Made by a program: the position numbers and the translations under genes
Part shown: piece after piece, positions 1 through 8,650 of the stretch
Numbering within the stretch: position 1 is the stretch's first letter
Layout of the letters: every line of letters begins with the position of its first letter
Notes under the pieces: model-generated
The model's input: only the letters and a program-made list of their open reading frames with translations
Told to the model about the DNA's origin: nothing
Databases searched by the model: none
Origin: an uncultured Pelagibacteraceae bacterium
GTDB taxonomy: Bacteria > Pseudomonadota > Alphaproteobacteria > Pelagibacterales > Pelagibacteraceae
Direction: 5' to 3'
DNA: 64,000 nucleotides
Assembly (NCBI GenBank): GCA_902545945.1
Contig: CACCID010000002.1
Span: 27,151-91,150, forward strand

Positions 1-557
1 CAAATAAATTTTTACAAAGAGTTTGGAACCTAATCTATTCTGTTTCTAAAAAAAATAAGGAGACATCTGATAAAGTTCAAGAAAAAGAATTTGTAAAAAA
101 AATAAATACTTTTATGTATAAAATTGACGTATCAATTAGTCAGTTTAAATTTAACGTTTCTATAGCTCTTTTTTATGAATTGTTTAATTATTTAATTAAA
201 AATATAACGTCCAACGTAAGCCAAGATGTGATGAAAAAAAGTTTAGTGGATGTAATGAAATTAATGATCCCATTCACGCCACACTTAGCTCGTGAGTCCC
301 TTGAATTTTTTAATTGTAAAACAACGAATAAGTGGCCTGATATTGATACTAGAAAATTATCAACAGAGATTAATTTCGCAATACAAATAAATGGTAAAAC
401 TAGAGATATTATTACACTTACAAAAGATGCCGAAGAGAAAGAAATTAACTCTATGGTTCTAGATAAATCTAAAGCAAGTAAATATATTAAAGATAAAAAA
501 ATATTAAAAACGATCTTTGTAAAAAATAAAATTATAAATTACATTGTTAAGGATTAA
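1..557 (+). CDS. leuS: Leucyl-tRNA synthetase, C-terminal part (5' end outside window)
   Basis: The open frame enters from the left edge (first full codon at base 3), so only about 184 C-terminal residues are seen. They begin NKFLQRVWNLIYSVSK, the start of the class Ia anticodon-binding helical domain, and contain MIPFTPHLARE, followed by the small C-terminal domain with INGKTRD. The enzyme charges tRNA-Leu in the cytoplasm. The stop overlaps the next start by one base (TAATG). The order leuS-lptE-holA is common in proteobacteria and supports the call. The catalytic and editing domains lie outside the window. Confidence 0.93.
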   Translation, partial: NKFLQRVWNLIYSVSKKNKETSDKVQEKEFVKKINTFMYKIDVSISQFKFNVSIALFYELFNYLIKNITSNVSQDVMKKSLVDVMKLMIPFTPHLARESLEFFNCKTTNKWPDIDTRKLSTEINFAIQINGKTRDIITLTKDAEEKEINSMVLDKSKASKYIKDKKILKTIFVKNKIINYIVKD

Positions 558-1033
558 TGAATAAAATATTAAAACTATTTACTATTTTCTTATCCTGTTC
601 GCTATTTTTAAGCTGTGGCTATAAAGTTGTAAACAAAATGAATAAGAACGATTATTCCATATCTGAAATTACTACTACTGGTGCTCCAAGAATATCTTTT
701 ATAATTAAAAATAGATTATTATATACCTCCTCTAAAGAGAGCAAAAATATTTTCAACTTAAGTATTAATACAAACAAAAAAAGAATTGTAAAAAATAAAA
801 ATATTAAAAATGAAGTTACTGATTACGAACTAGTGATAGATACGCAAGTAAAATATACCTTGCTAGGAGAAATAGGTGAAACTAAATTTTCAATCAACAA
901 ATCTGGAAGTTATAAGGTTTCGGACCAAAGAATTAACACTATTAATAACGAAAAGAGGTTACTAGAAACGTTAACAAATAATATTATCAACCAAATCATT
1001 GCTAGACTTAATAAAAAAATAAATGATAATTAA
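557..1033 (+). CDS. lptE: LPS-assembly lipoprotein LptE-like
   Basis: A 158-residue protein with a hydrophobic signal and a lipobox-like LFLSC ending near residue 20, so it is probably a lipidated outer-membrane lipoprotein. The mature start CGYKV resembles the CGY/CGF start of LptE, the plug of the LptD translocon that inserts LPS. Sequence conservation is otherwise low, as usual for LptE, so the call rests on the lipobox, the size and the position between leuS and holA. It overlaps leuS by 1 base and holA by 11 bases, which suggests translational coupling. Confidence 0.75.
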   Translation: MNKILKLFTIFLSCSLFLSCGYKVVNKMNKNDYSISEITTTGAPRISFIIKNRLLYTSSKESKNIFNLSINTNKKRIVKNKNIKNEVTDYELVIDTQVKYTLLGEIGETKFSINKSGSYKVSDQRINTINNEKRLLETLTNNIINQIIARLNKKINDN

Positions 1034-2006
1034 AAGTTATTTAGCTGAAAATGATAAACAATTATTTAACAATGACTTATTATTATTTTATGGAGAAAAT
1101 ATAGGTTTAATTCAAGATTTTAAAAATAAAATAAAATCAAAATTCAAAAAATCTCAAGTTTACAATTTAAATCAAAAGGACATACTGCAAAATGAACAAA
1201 ATTTTTATAATGAATTATTTAATGAATCTTTATTTGACGAATATAAGGTTTTTATTATTGATCAATGCGATGATAAAATAACTAAAATTATTGAAAAAAA
1301 TATTACAGATTTAGAGAAACGAAAAATATTTATTTTTTCAGAAATTCTGCAAAAAAATTCTAAACTTAGAAACTTTTTCGAAAAATCGAGACAATACGGA
1401 GTGATTGCTTGTTATGAGGATAGTGAAATAAGTCTTAAAAAAATAATATTTAATAAACTTAGTGGATATAAAAATCTTAACACCGATGTTGTAAATATGA
1501 TTTTAGAAAGCTGTAATCTAGATCGAGCTAAACTCAATAATGAATTGGAAAAGATAATCATTTTATTTGAAAAAAAAGAGATTGAAAAAAATCAATTAGA
1601 AGAATTATTGAATATTAGAGAGGATGATAAATTTAGTAACCTCAGAGATAAAGCTATTAACGGTGATTTAATAAATACAAATAAAATATTAAATAATATC
1701 TACATTGAAAATGAGAAAATTATTTTTTATATAACAGTTTTAAATCAACGCCTTAATAGGATAAAAGATGTGATATTGGGATCAAATAATAGAGAAAATA
1801 TAAACAAAATAAAACCACCTCTTTTTTGGAAGGACAAACCTATTTTCGAAGAACAATTAAAAAAATGGGATGTCAAAAAAATAAATCTCGCGTTAGATAA
1901 TACGTTCCAACTAGAAATAATAATTAAAACAAATAGTGCGTTTAATAAAAATATTTTAGTTAAAAAAACTATAGTAGATATTTGTAATTTGGCTAACGCT
2001 TCTTAA
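1023..2006 (+). CDS. holA: DNA polymerase III delta subunit
   Basis: A 327-residue protein of normal HolA length. The N-terminus IIKSYLAENDKQLFNNDLLLFYGEN fits the start of the clamp-loader delta fold, where the protein reads 'LFYGEN' in place of a Walker motif. Delta opens the beta clamp within the clamp-loader complex. It starts inside lptE and ends tail-to-tail with parB, overlapping it by 14 bases. The sequence is divergent and Lys/Asn/Ile-rich, as expected at this G+C content. The position after leuS-lptE is the main support for the name. Confidence 0.85.
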   Translation: MIIKSYLAENDKQLFNNDLLLFYGENIGLIQDFKNKIKSKFKKSQVYNLNQKDILQNEQNFYNELFNESLFDEYKVFIIDQCDDKITKIIEKNITDLEKRKIFIFSEILQKNSKLRNFFEKSRQYGVIACYEDSEISLKKIIFNKLSGYKNLNTDVVNMILESCNLDRAKLNNELEKIIILFEKKEIEKNQLEELLNIREDDKFSNLRDKAINGDLINTNKILNNIYIENEKIIFYITVLNQRLNRIKDVILGSNNRENINKIKPPLFWKDKPIFEEQLKKWDVKKINLALDNTFQLEIIIKTNSAFNKNILVKKTIVDICNLANAS

Positions 2007-2859
2007 GAATCTTTGAAACAAATTCAAATTGATCCAAATTTGTATAATGTATGGTCAATTTACCTGAATTATTTTTCTTATTAAAAATATCTACCCTCAT
2101 TCCTAAATTCTCTTCCATTTCTCTTTGTTCGTCTAAAATGTTAGCATCTACACGAATTTGACTGGATTTTTGAGGACCTTTTTTTTGTCTTACTAAATAT
2201 TCAACACTCCTAGCACTTAATTTTTTTGAAACAATTTCTTCGGCAATATTTGTAGCATTTGATACGCCGATAAGAGGTCTAGCCTGCCCAGCAGTTATTA
2301 AACCCTCCTCAATCATACTCTGTACATCTGAAGGCAAAGTTAAAAGTCTTAAAGTGTTACTTACATGACTTCTACTTTTTGACATTAATTTTGCTATTTT
2401 ATCATGATCATAATCAAACTCTTTATTCAGCCTTTTGTACGCCATTGCTTCATCAATTGGATTTAGATCATCTCGTTGAATATTTTCTACTACAGCAACC
2501 TCTAAAGTTTCACTATCATTTAAATCTAAAATGATAATGGGTATTTGATGTAATCCAGCTTTTTGTGCAGCTAACCACCTTCTTTCACCTGCTATAATTT
2601 GGTATTTTGCATCACCTGATTTGTTTGGCCTTACTGCGACTGGTTGAATAACTCCATTTTTCTTAATGGAATTTGTTAGTTCCTCTAATTTTTTTTCATC
2701 AAAAATTTGTCTTGGTTGATATGGATTTCTTATAAGATCACTTATTGAAACTTGGAAAGCAGTTTTTAAGTTGGAGTTTTTTATTTTATAATCTTTCTTT
2801 TCATCACCAAATAAAGCTGATAATCCTCTGCCTAAGCTTTTCTTTTTTTTCATAATCAA
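1993..2859 (-). CDS. parB: Chromosome partitioning protein ParB
   Basis: A 288-residue protein opening with LGRGLSALFGD, the N-terminal signature of chromosomal ParB. The CTPase/nuclease-like domain (about 35-125) contains RNPYQPR and GERRWLAAQKAG. A helix-turn-helix region (about 135-180) with KLMSKSRSHVSNTLRLL binds parS, and the C-terminus is the dimerisation part. ParB loads at parS, spreads as a clamp and is moved by ParA. The 3' end overlaps holA by 14 bases and the start overlaps the parA stop by 4 bases. Two parS-like palindromes lie about 1 kb upstream inside rsmG. Confidence 0.97.
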   Translation of the reverse strand: MIMKKKKSLGRGLSALFGDEKKDYKIKNSNLKTAFQVSISDLIRNPYQPRQIFDEKKLEELTNSIKKNGVIQPVAVRPNKSGDAKYQIIAGERRWLAAQKAGLHQIPIIILDLNDSETLEVAVVENIQRDDLNPIDEAMAYKRLNKEFDYDHDKIAKLMSKSRSHVSNTLRLLTLPSDVQSMIEEGLITAGQARPLIGVSNATNIAEEIVSKKLSARSVEYLVRQKKGPQKSSQIRVDANILDEQREMEENLGMRVDIFNKKNNSGKLTIHYTNLDQFEFVSKILKKR

Positions 2860-3647
2860 GCTGCTGTCGCTTCTTCTTTAGAACTTAAAAACTCATTAGC
2901 TAAATCAAAATATGCTTTGCTACCAACACAAGTTTTGTCATAAATAACGCAAGGTAATCCATGCGAAGGAGCTTCGGACAATCTCACATTTCTTGGTATT
3001 ACCGTATTATAAACTTTGGACTTGAAATGATTTCTAGCTTCAATATTAACTTCACCTGATAATTTATTTCTCTTATCAAACATTGTTAGTAGAATCCCTC
3101 TTACAGAAAGTTTCGGATTTAATTTTTCTTTTATTCTGTCTATTGTGTTTATTAATTGTGTTATGCCTTCTAAGGCAAAAAATTCGGTTTGAAGTGGAAC
3201 GACAAGTTCATTAGAACCTACCAGAGCGATCACCGTTAGGAGACTAAGTGAAGGGGGGCAATCTATAAATATATAATCGTATTTTTTTAAAATATTTGAA
3301 TTAAAGTCAAAAATGTTTTTTAATGTAAACGCACGTTTCTCATCTGAAGCTGTCTCAACTTCTAAACCTGAAAGGTCTACAGTTGAACTTATTAAATCTA
3401 AATTTTTAATCTCCGTATTTATAATAGCTTCACTTAATTCTATGTTTCCTATCAAAAGGTTGTAAATATTATTTCCCTCCTTCGTATTTGACTTTCCCAA
3501 TCCGGTAGTGGCATTTCCTTGGGGGTCTAGATCTACAACTAATATTTTATGACCCATAATGGACAGTGAAGCTGCAAGATTTACTACTGTAGTAGTTTTT
3601 CCGACCCCGCCTTTTTGGTTAATAACTGAAATTATTTTATTTTTCAT
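2856..3647 (-). CDS. parA: Chromosome partitioning ATPase ParA
   Basis: A 263-residue deviant-Walker P-loop ATPase. It shows NQKGGVGKTTTVVNLAASL near residues 9-25 (signature Lys in KGGVGKTT), DLDPQGNATTGLG near 40, and the Walker B-like YIFIDCPPSLS near 125. It binds DNA non-specifically as an ATP dimer and drives segregation of ParB-parS complexes. It sits between rsmG (overlap 11 bases) and parB (overlap 4 bases), so the three are probably co-transcribed. Confidence 0.97.
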   Translation of the reverse strand: MKNKIISVINQKGGVGKTTTVVNLAASLSIMGHKILVVDLDPQGNATTGLGKSNTKEGNNIYNLLIGNIELSEAIINTEIKNLDLISSTVDLSGLEVETASDEKRAFTLKNIFDFNSNILKKYDYIFIDCPPSLSLLTVIALVGSNELVVPLQTEFFALEGITQLINTIDRIKEKLNPKLSVRGILLTMFDKRNKLSGEVNIEARNHFKSKVYNTVIPRNVRLSEAPSHGLPCVIYDKTCVGSKAYFDLANEFLSSKEEATAA

Positions 3648-4254
3648 TTTTTGTAGCTATAATTATTTTCGAATCTTTTTCAGTAATGCTATCAACTGTT
3701 TTATATATATAATTTTTATCCTTTGGAAGTTTTTTGAGATCATTTAAGGCATTCTTTCCCTTAAGAATGATTAATTTATGTGGATTTTTTACTTTTTCAC
3801 GTGAAATATCAAATATTAGGTCTAATTTTTTAAAAGCTCTACAAACTATGTAGTTAGTTCTAATAATTTTATAATCGTACACGTTTCCCTCAATATCGAA
3901 TTTAGTAATTTTTTGAATATCACTTAGAAAAGCTCTTTTTACAGGAGATTTTTCGTATAGTTTCACGTGAAAATTAGGATTAGTATTAGCTATAGATAGA
4001 ATAATTCCTGGGAGACCAGCACCAGAACCAAGATCAGACAAAATATGGTCTTTTTTAAAGTCAATAAACCTTAAAATTTGAGCAGAATCTAAAATATGTC
4101 TGTTCCAGACCTCCTTTTCAGTAATTTTACTAATTAAATTGTATTTTTTGTTAAAAATTAACAACAAATTAACATATTTACAAATTTTTAAAATTTTTTC
4201 ATCAGAAAAACCAAGATTTTCCTTAAGATATTTCTTAACAAAAACAGTATCCAT
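3637..4254 (-). CDS. rsmG: 16S rRNA (guanine527-N7)-methyltransferase RsmG
   Basis: A 205-residue class I SAM methyltransferase. ILSDLGSGAGLPGI (about 72-85) is the glycine-rich SAM motif typical of GidB/RsmG, and NRHILDS precedes it. It methylates the 530-loop G527 of 16S rRNA. It overlaps mnmG by one base at its start and parA by 11 at its end. The coding sequence carries two TTTCACGTGAAA palindromes (see the parS entries), so this gene probably doubles as the centromere. Confidence 0.96.
   Translation of the reverse strand: MDTVFVKKYLKENLGFSDEKILKICKYVNLLLIFNKKYNLISKITEKEVWNRHILDSAQILRFIDFKKDHILSDLGSGAGLPGIILSIANTNPNFHVKLYEKSPVKRAFLSDIQKITKFDIEGNVYDYKIIRTNYIVCRAFKKLDLIFDISREKVKNPHKLIILKGKNALNDLKKLPKDKNYIYKTVDSITEKDSKIIIATKNEK
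3793..3808. other. parS: parS-like centromere site 1 (inside rsmG)
   Basis: The 16 bases TTTTTCACGTGAAATA match 14 of 16 positions of the widely conserved ParB site TGTTTCACGTGAAACA. The perfect inner palindrome TTTCACGTGAAA spans 3795-3806. It lies in the rsmG coding region, about 1 kb from parB and 0.2 kb from parA. Confidence 0.85.
3959..3974. other. parS: parS-like centromere site 2 (inside rsmG)
   Basis: The 16 bases AGTTTCACGTGAAAAT match 13 of 16 positions of the parS consensus, with the same 12-bp perfect palindrome at 3961-3972. It is centred 166 bp from site 1 in the same gene. CACGTG occurs in the window only in these two palindromes, as far as I could find by eye. Confidence 0.8.
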
Positions 4255-6122
4255 TAAGCAGATTGCTTAGATCGCATCTTTCTTAAGTTAGAAAGTATAA
4301 TAACTACTGCAGAAGGGGTAATTCCATCTATCCTAAGAGCTTGTCCTAGGGTTCTAGGCCTGATTTTGCTTAATTTGCTCTTCACCTCATTAGACAGACC
4401 GCTCAATTCATCATAATTGAAGTTTGTAGGAATTTCCAAAGCTTCATCCTTGTTGAAAGCATTGATGTCTCGTTGCTGTCTAGGTAGGTAACCAGCGTAG
4501 TGTGCATCGATTTCAACCTGCTTATCAAGGGAGGCATTATAAGAGGGAATTGAGGGGAAAATCTCTCTCAGTTTAGATAATGTAACATTCCTCTGACCTA
4601 TCACCTCCATACAAGATCTTTTAACACCATCCATCGCAATTTTTATAGAATGATCCTTGGCCTTATTAGGTGTAATAAAATTAGACATAAGATGTTTTTT
4701 TATCTCTAAAAGTTTCTTATCTTTATCATGAAATAATTTTTTTCTTTCGTCAGAAATTAATCCTAGCTCACAGCCTAGATTTGTTAGTCTTTGATCTGCA
4801 TTATCTGCTCTTAAACTTAATCTATACTCAGCTCTAGATGTAAACATTCTGTAAGGCTCACTGACACCCTTTGTAATAAGATCATCAATCATTACACCGA
4901 TGTAGGAGTTACTCCTACTAAGTAAAAATTCTTTTTTATTTTTTACTTTTAATGCCGCGTTTACTCCAGCAACAAGTCCTTGAGAAGCAGCTTCTTCATA
5001 GCCAGTAGTTCCATTAATTTGACCAGCTAAAAATAAAGATTTTATTTTTTTTGTTTCTAGAGTTGTTTTTAATTCTCTAGGATCTACATAATCATACTCA
5101 ATCGCATAACCAGCCCTTATCATTTTAACTTGCTCTAAACCCTTGATTTTACAAAGTATTTTAAGCTGTATCTCTTCAGGTAAGGATGTTGATATTCCAT
5201 TTGGGTAAATAGTATTGTCCTTTAACCCTTCAGGTTCTAGGAATATTTGATGTTGTTGTTTCTCTTTAAACTTTACAATTTTATCTTCAATAGAAGGACA
5301 ATAACGTGGTCCAACACCTTTTATATTTCCAGAATACATAGCACTTCTAGAAATATTTTCACTTATAATTTTATGTACTTCATTGTTTGTATAAGTCATT
5401 CCACACTTAATTTGTTCGTTATTAATTTTGTTAGTAAGAAAAGAAAAATAATAATGCTCATTATCTGCTGGTTGCATTTCCAAATCATTGTAGTTAATCG
5501 TACTACCGTCTAGTCTAGGTGGAGTTCCTGTCTTTAGTCTTCCTATTTGCATTTTAAACTTTGCTAGTTGTTCACTTAAACCTGTAGATGGTTTTTCATC
5601 AAATCTACCAGCTGGTATCTGAGTTTCACCAATATGTATTAATCCATTTAGAAAAGTACCAGTAGTTAATATAAGCTCCTTTGTTCTCACTTCTTTGCCA
5701 CTTTGACATACAAAGCCTATAACTTTATCTCCTTGAAATAAAAATTTGATTACTGGGTCTGCAATTACCTCCAAATTTTTATAATTTAATAAAATTTTCT
5801 GCATATACTCTTTGTAGAGAGCTCTATCTGACTGAGTACGAGGTCCCTGCACTGCTGGACCTCTACTTCTATTTAATAATCTAAATTGAATACCTGATTT
5901 ATCAGCTACAACACCCATTACGCCATCTAGAGCGTCTATTTCTCTTACAAGATGCCCTTTTCCAAGTCCTCCGATAGCAGGATTGCACGACATCTCACCA
6001 ATAGTCTCTATTTTATGTGTAAAAAGCGCAGTATTGACGCCCATTCTAGCGGATGCAGCTGCAGCTTCACATCCAGCATGCCCACCCCCTATTACCACTA
6101 CATCATAGCTTTGTTTAATCAT
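4254..6122 (-). CDS. mnmG: tRNA uridine-34 carboxymethylaminomethyl modification enzyme MnmG
   Basis: A 622-residue protein of standard GidA length. The FAD-binding start [19 protein letters not shown] lies at about 9-27, and [22 protein letters not shown] and [13 protein letters not shown] follow in the first 110 residues. The C-terminal helical domain ends [15 protein letters not shown]. With MnmE it installs the cmnm5 group on wobble U34 of several tRNAs. It sits between mnmE and rsmG in the canonical mnmE-mnmG-rsmG-parA-parB order and overlaps the rsmG start by one base. Confidence 0.98.
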   Translation of the reverse strand: MIKQSYDVVVIGGGHAGCEAAAASARMGVNTALFTHKIETIGEMSCNPAIGGLGKGHLVREIDALDGVMGVVADKSGIQFRLLNRSRGPAVQGPRTQSDRALYKEYMQKILLNYKNLEVIADPVIKFLFQGDKVIGFVCQSGKEVRTKELILTTGTFLNGLIHIGETQIPAGRFDEKPSTGLSEQLAKFKMQIGRLKTGTPPRLDGSTINYNDLEMQPADNEHYYFSFLTNKINNEQIKCGMTYTNNEVHKIISENISRSAMYSGNIKGVGPRYCPSIEDKIVKFKEKQQHQIFLEPEGLKDNTIYPNGISTSLPEEIQLKILCKIKGLEQVKMIRAGYAIEYDYVDPRELKTTLETKKIKSLFLAGQINGTTGYEEAASQGLVAGVNAALKVKNKKEFLLSRSNSYIGVMIDDLITKGVSEPYRMFTSRAEYRLSLRADNADQRLTNLGCELGLISDERKKLFHDKDKKLLEIKKHLMSNFITPNKAKDHSIKIAMDGVKRSCMEVIGQRNVTLSKLREIFPSIPSYNASLDKQVEIDAHYAGYLPRQQRDINAFNKDEALEIPTNFNYDELSGLSNEVKSKLSKIRPRTLGQALRIDGITPSAVVIILSNLRKMRSKQSA

Positions 6123-6164
6123 AAGATGAATGTAGCGCGGTATATTAGGAATACAAGTGGTATT

Positions 6165-7493
6165 TTATTTACCTATACAAAAGTCTCTAAATATCGATCC
6201 TAGGATTTCCTCGACATCAACCTTACCAACAATACTTCCAAGATGTCTTGTAGCCATTCTTAGATCCTCGGCAGCTAATTCTAAATCTTTATTTTGATCT
6301 TTTTTAAGAAAGTTATCTATTTCTTTTAAGCATTCATTAAGCTTAACTCTATGTCTTTCTCGCGTGATTAAAACAGTATTATTAGAGGTGAATTTTTTAC
6401 TTAATTTTTCCTTGATTTTTTTAATCAGACTATCGATATTTTTATTTTCTTTAACTGAGGCTAACACCGTATCTGTATCAAATTTGTAATTCTGTTTATT
6501 AAGTACGTCTGATTTGTTAAGTAAAACTATTGTGTCTTTATTGATCATTTTTTTAACTTCGTTGTTTATACTTTTTGAAGAATTATCAATAACAACAATA
6601 TTCAAATCGGCTTCTTTTGACTTTCCTAAAGCTAAAGATATACCTTTTTTTTCAACCTCATTTTTAGCTTCTCTAATACCTGCAGTATCAGCTAAAATTA
6701 CAGGATAACCATCAATATTTAAATATGTCTCGATTACATCCCTTGTAGTTCCAGCTTCATCTGAAACAATTGCAACATCTCTTTTTGCTATTAAATTTAA
6801 AAGAGATGATTTGCCTGCATTCACTTCGCCCGTTATAGAAACTCTAAATCCATCTCTTATTTTTTCTCCAATTTGATTATCCTCGATTATCTTATGAATA
6901 TCTTTATGGATTTCTTTAATAGAGTTTTGTACTTCTTTTAAGACTTTTTCTGGTAAATCATCCTCGGCAAAATCTATTTTTGCCTCGATATAAGATAAAG
7001 ATTTTATAAGTTTTTCTCTCAAATCATTATAATAATTTGAAGCGTTACCTTGAACTAATTTAACAGCTTGATCTCTCTGAAGTTCTGTCTCTGCGTGAAT
7101 TAAATCACCTATGCTTTCAGCTTTTAAAAGATCGATTTTATCGTTTTGAAAGGCTATCTTTGTAAATTCACCAGGTTCAGCTAATCTGCAATTATCTTGA
7201 TCTGATAGAGCCTTTAATAAAGCATTAATTACAGCATTACCTCCGTGTACTTGGAACTCGGCTAGATCGTCTCCTGTATAGCTATTAGGCCCGGGAAACC
7301 ACAATAATAGAGCCTCTGGATCTATTATTTTATCGTTTTTAGGGTCATAGAATTTACAGTAATTCACTTCATTAGAATTAATTTCTTTTAATTTAGTTAA
7401 ATTCTTACAAACTTTAAGGGTGTCTTTACCTGAGATTCTAACGATAGCTATTCCTGACGGACCTCTGCCTGATGAAAGCGCGTAAATATTCAT
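6165..7493 (-). CDS. mnmE: tRNA modification GTPase MnmE
   Basis: A 442-residue GTPase, the partner of MnmG. The N-terminal folate-binding domain contains the early ALSSGRGPSGIAIVRISG and GEFTKIAFQNDKIDL. The G domain has P-loop GEVNAGKSS (about 226-234), DEAGTTRD, switch II DTAGIRE and NKSD. The last four residues are CIGK, the C-x-G-K signature whose Cys is essential in this family. It lies 42 bases upstream of mnmG on the same strand and starts three bases after the hydroxylase gene ends. Confidence 0.98.
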   Translation of the reverse strand: MNIYALSSGRGPSGIAIVRISGKDTLKVCKNLTKLKEINSNEVNYCKFYDPKNDKIIDPEALLLWFPGPNSYTGDDLAEFQVHGGNAVINALLKALSDQDNCRLAEPGEFTKIAFQNDKIDLLKAESIGDLIHAETELQRDQAVKLVQGNASNYYNDLREKLIKSLSYIEAKIDFAEDDLPEKVLKEVQNSIKEIHKDIHKIIEDNQIGEKIRDGFRVSITGEVNAGKSSLLNLIAKRDVAIVSDEAGTTRDVIETYLNIDGYPVILADTAGIREAKNEVEKKGISLALGKSKEADLNIVVIDNSSKSINNEVKKMINKDTIVLLNKSDVLNKQNYKFDTDTVLASVKENKNIDSLIKKIKEKLSKKFTSNNTVLITRERHRVKLNECLKEIDNFLKKDQNKDLELAAEDLRMATRHLGSIVGKVDVEEILGSIFRDFCIGK

Positions 7494-7496
7494 GAA

Positions 7497-8594
7497 TTAA
7501 ATTGATAAACCTTGATTAGAAATAAATTTGCTTATTTTTTTAAGAGTATCATTTTTCGAAATATTTTTCAAAATTGTTTCTTTAAATGGATCTAATAATT
7601 TATTTTGTTTAAAAAAATTATGAGTTAAATCAATTCCTATGCCAGTAATAATATTCTCAGATTTTCTATTATTTGTAAATTCTACAAGGGCAGGAGTGCT
7701 TTTTAAAGACATACCTAATTCTGTGTAATATTTAAAAATCCTTTGTAATTTATTAATATCTCTCAATACAAGATTAAAACCTTGACCTGCTACAGGATGA
7801 ACAGTGTGCAATCCCTCCCCTAGAATAAGAATATCGTTTTTGTAATAGGTTCTTTTTAAATTTAGCATCAGCGGATAAGATTGCTGATTTGAAATCTGTA
7901 TTTTACTTGTTTTTAAAACTTTAGAAATTTTAGATTTAACAATAGAGTTAATATCTTTTGTTGGAAAATCCTTATTCACGCTCCACACAAATGAAAAATT
8001 ATTTTTTGAAAAAGGAAGTATTGCAAGTGGTCCTTCTTTTAAAAAATATTGAGCAGTATTTAAATTTTTTAAATTGTGTTTAATGTAACCTGTGATAGCG
8101 ATTTCTTTATAATCTTTATTTAACGATCTTTTATCAACTATACTTTGATAAATTTTTGAAGATCTACCTAAGCATAATATTTTCATATCATAACCAACTA
8201 AGTCTCTAGTCTCATTTATATTTTTTTGAATAGTTTTGATTTTATTCTTTTTAATTTTTCTAATCAAAATTTCTTTAATTTTGTCATTCTCAAAAACATA
8301 CATAAGGTTTTTGCTATCTTCATTAAAGTTTAAGAAATTCATGTTCTGATCTTTTATCTCGTAGAAAAGATCAATCTTTTTGGAAGGCCAAAATAAATTT
8401 TTATCGATCTTGTCTAAGACTCTATTCAAAAACTCATAGTTAGAGGCAGAAATAGCTGTAGTTCTTTTATCTTTAGAATGCTTATTTTTTCTAGATATTA
8501 GATGAACTTCTAAGCCTTTTAATTTGTTTAATGCTAAAGCAGTCATCAAACCTGAAAGACCGTCTCCAACTATACAAATTCTCTGTTTTTTCAT
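7497..8594 (-). CDS. FAD-dependent UbiH/Coq6-type hydroxylase (ubiquinone biosynthesis)
   Basis: A protein of about 365 residues when started at the ATG at 8594. An in-frame 29-residue extension to 8681 would overlap the divergent ftsK, and the FAD motif ICIVGDGLSGLMTALALNKL fits best right after MKKQR. Near the C-terminus, LILGEGLHTVHPVAGQGFNLVLRDI is the second FAD motif of the UbiH/UbiF/VisC/Coq6 family. These flavin monooxygenases hydroxylate the ubiquinone ring, and the exact position cannot be told from sequence. It is probably in one operon with mnmE. Confidence 0.88.
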   Translation of the reverse strand: MKKQRICIVGDGLSGLMTALALNKLKGLEVHLISRKNKHSKDKRTTAISASNYEFLNRVLDKIDKNLFWPSKKIDLFYEIKDQNMNFLNFNEDSKNLMYVFENDKIKEILIRKIKKNKIKTIQKNINETRDLVGYDMKILCLGRSSKIYQSIVDKRSLNKDYKEIAITGYIKHNLKNLNTAQYFLKEGPLAILPFSKNNFSFVWSVNKDFPTKDINSIVKSKISKVLKTSKIQISNQQSYPLMLNLKRTYYKNDILILGEGLHTVHPVAGQGFNLVLRDINKLQRIFKYYTELGMSLKSTPALVEFTNNRKSENIITGIGIDLTHNFFKQNKLLDPFKETILKNISKNDTLKKISKFISNQGLSI

Positions 8595-8650
8595 ATTAAA
8601 ATTTTTCTCACTTTCATAAAAATGGTAAAAAGTACGTAAAACGATTCGAT

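Noticed and set aside
5247..5513. Plus-strand frames inside mnmG, mnmE and other minus-strand genes
   Set aside because: Low-complexity translations without family features, antisense to clearly conserved genes.
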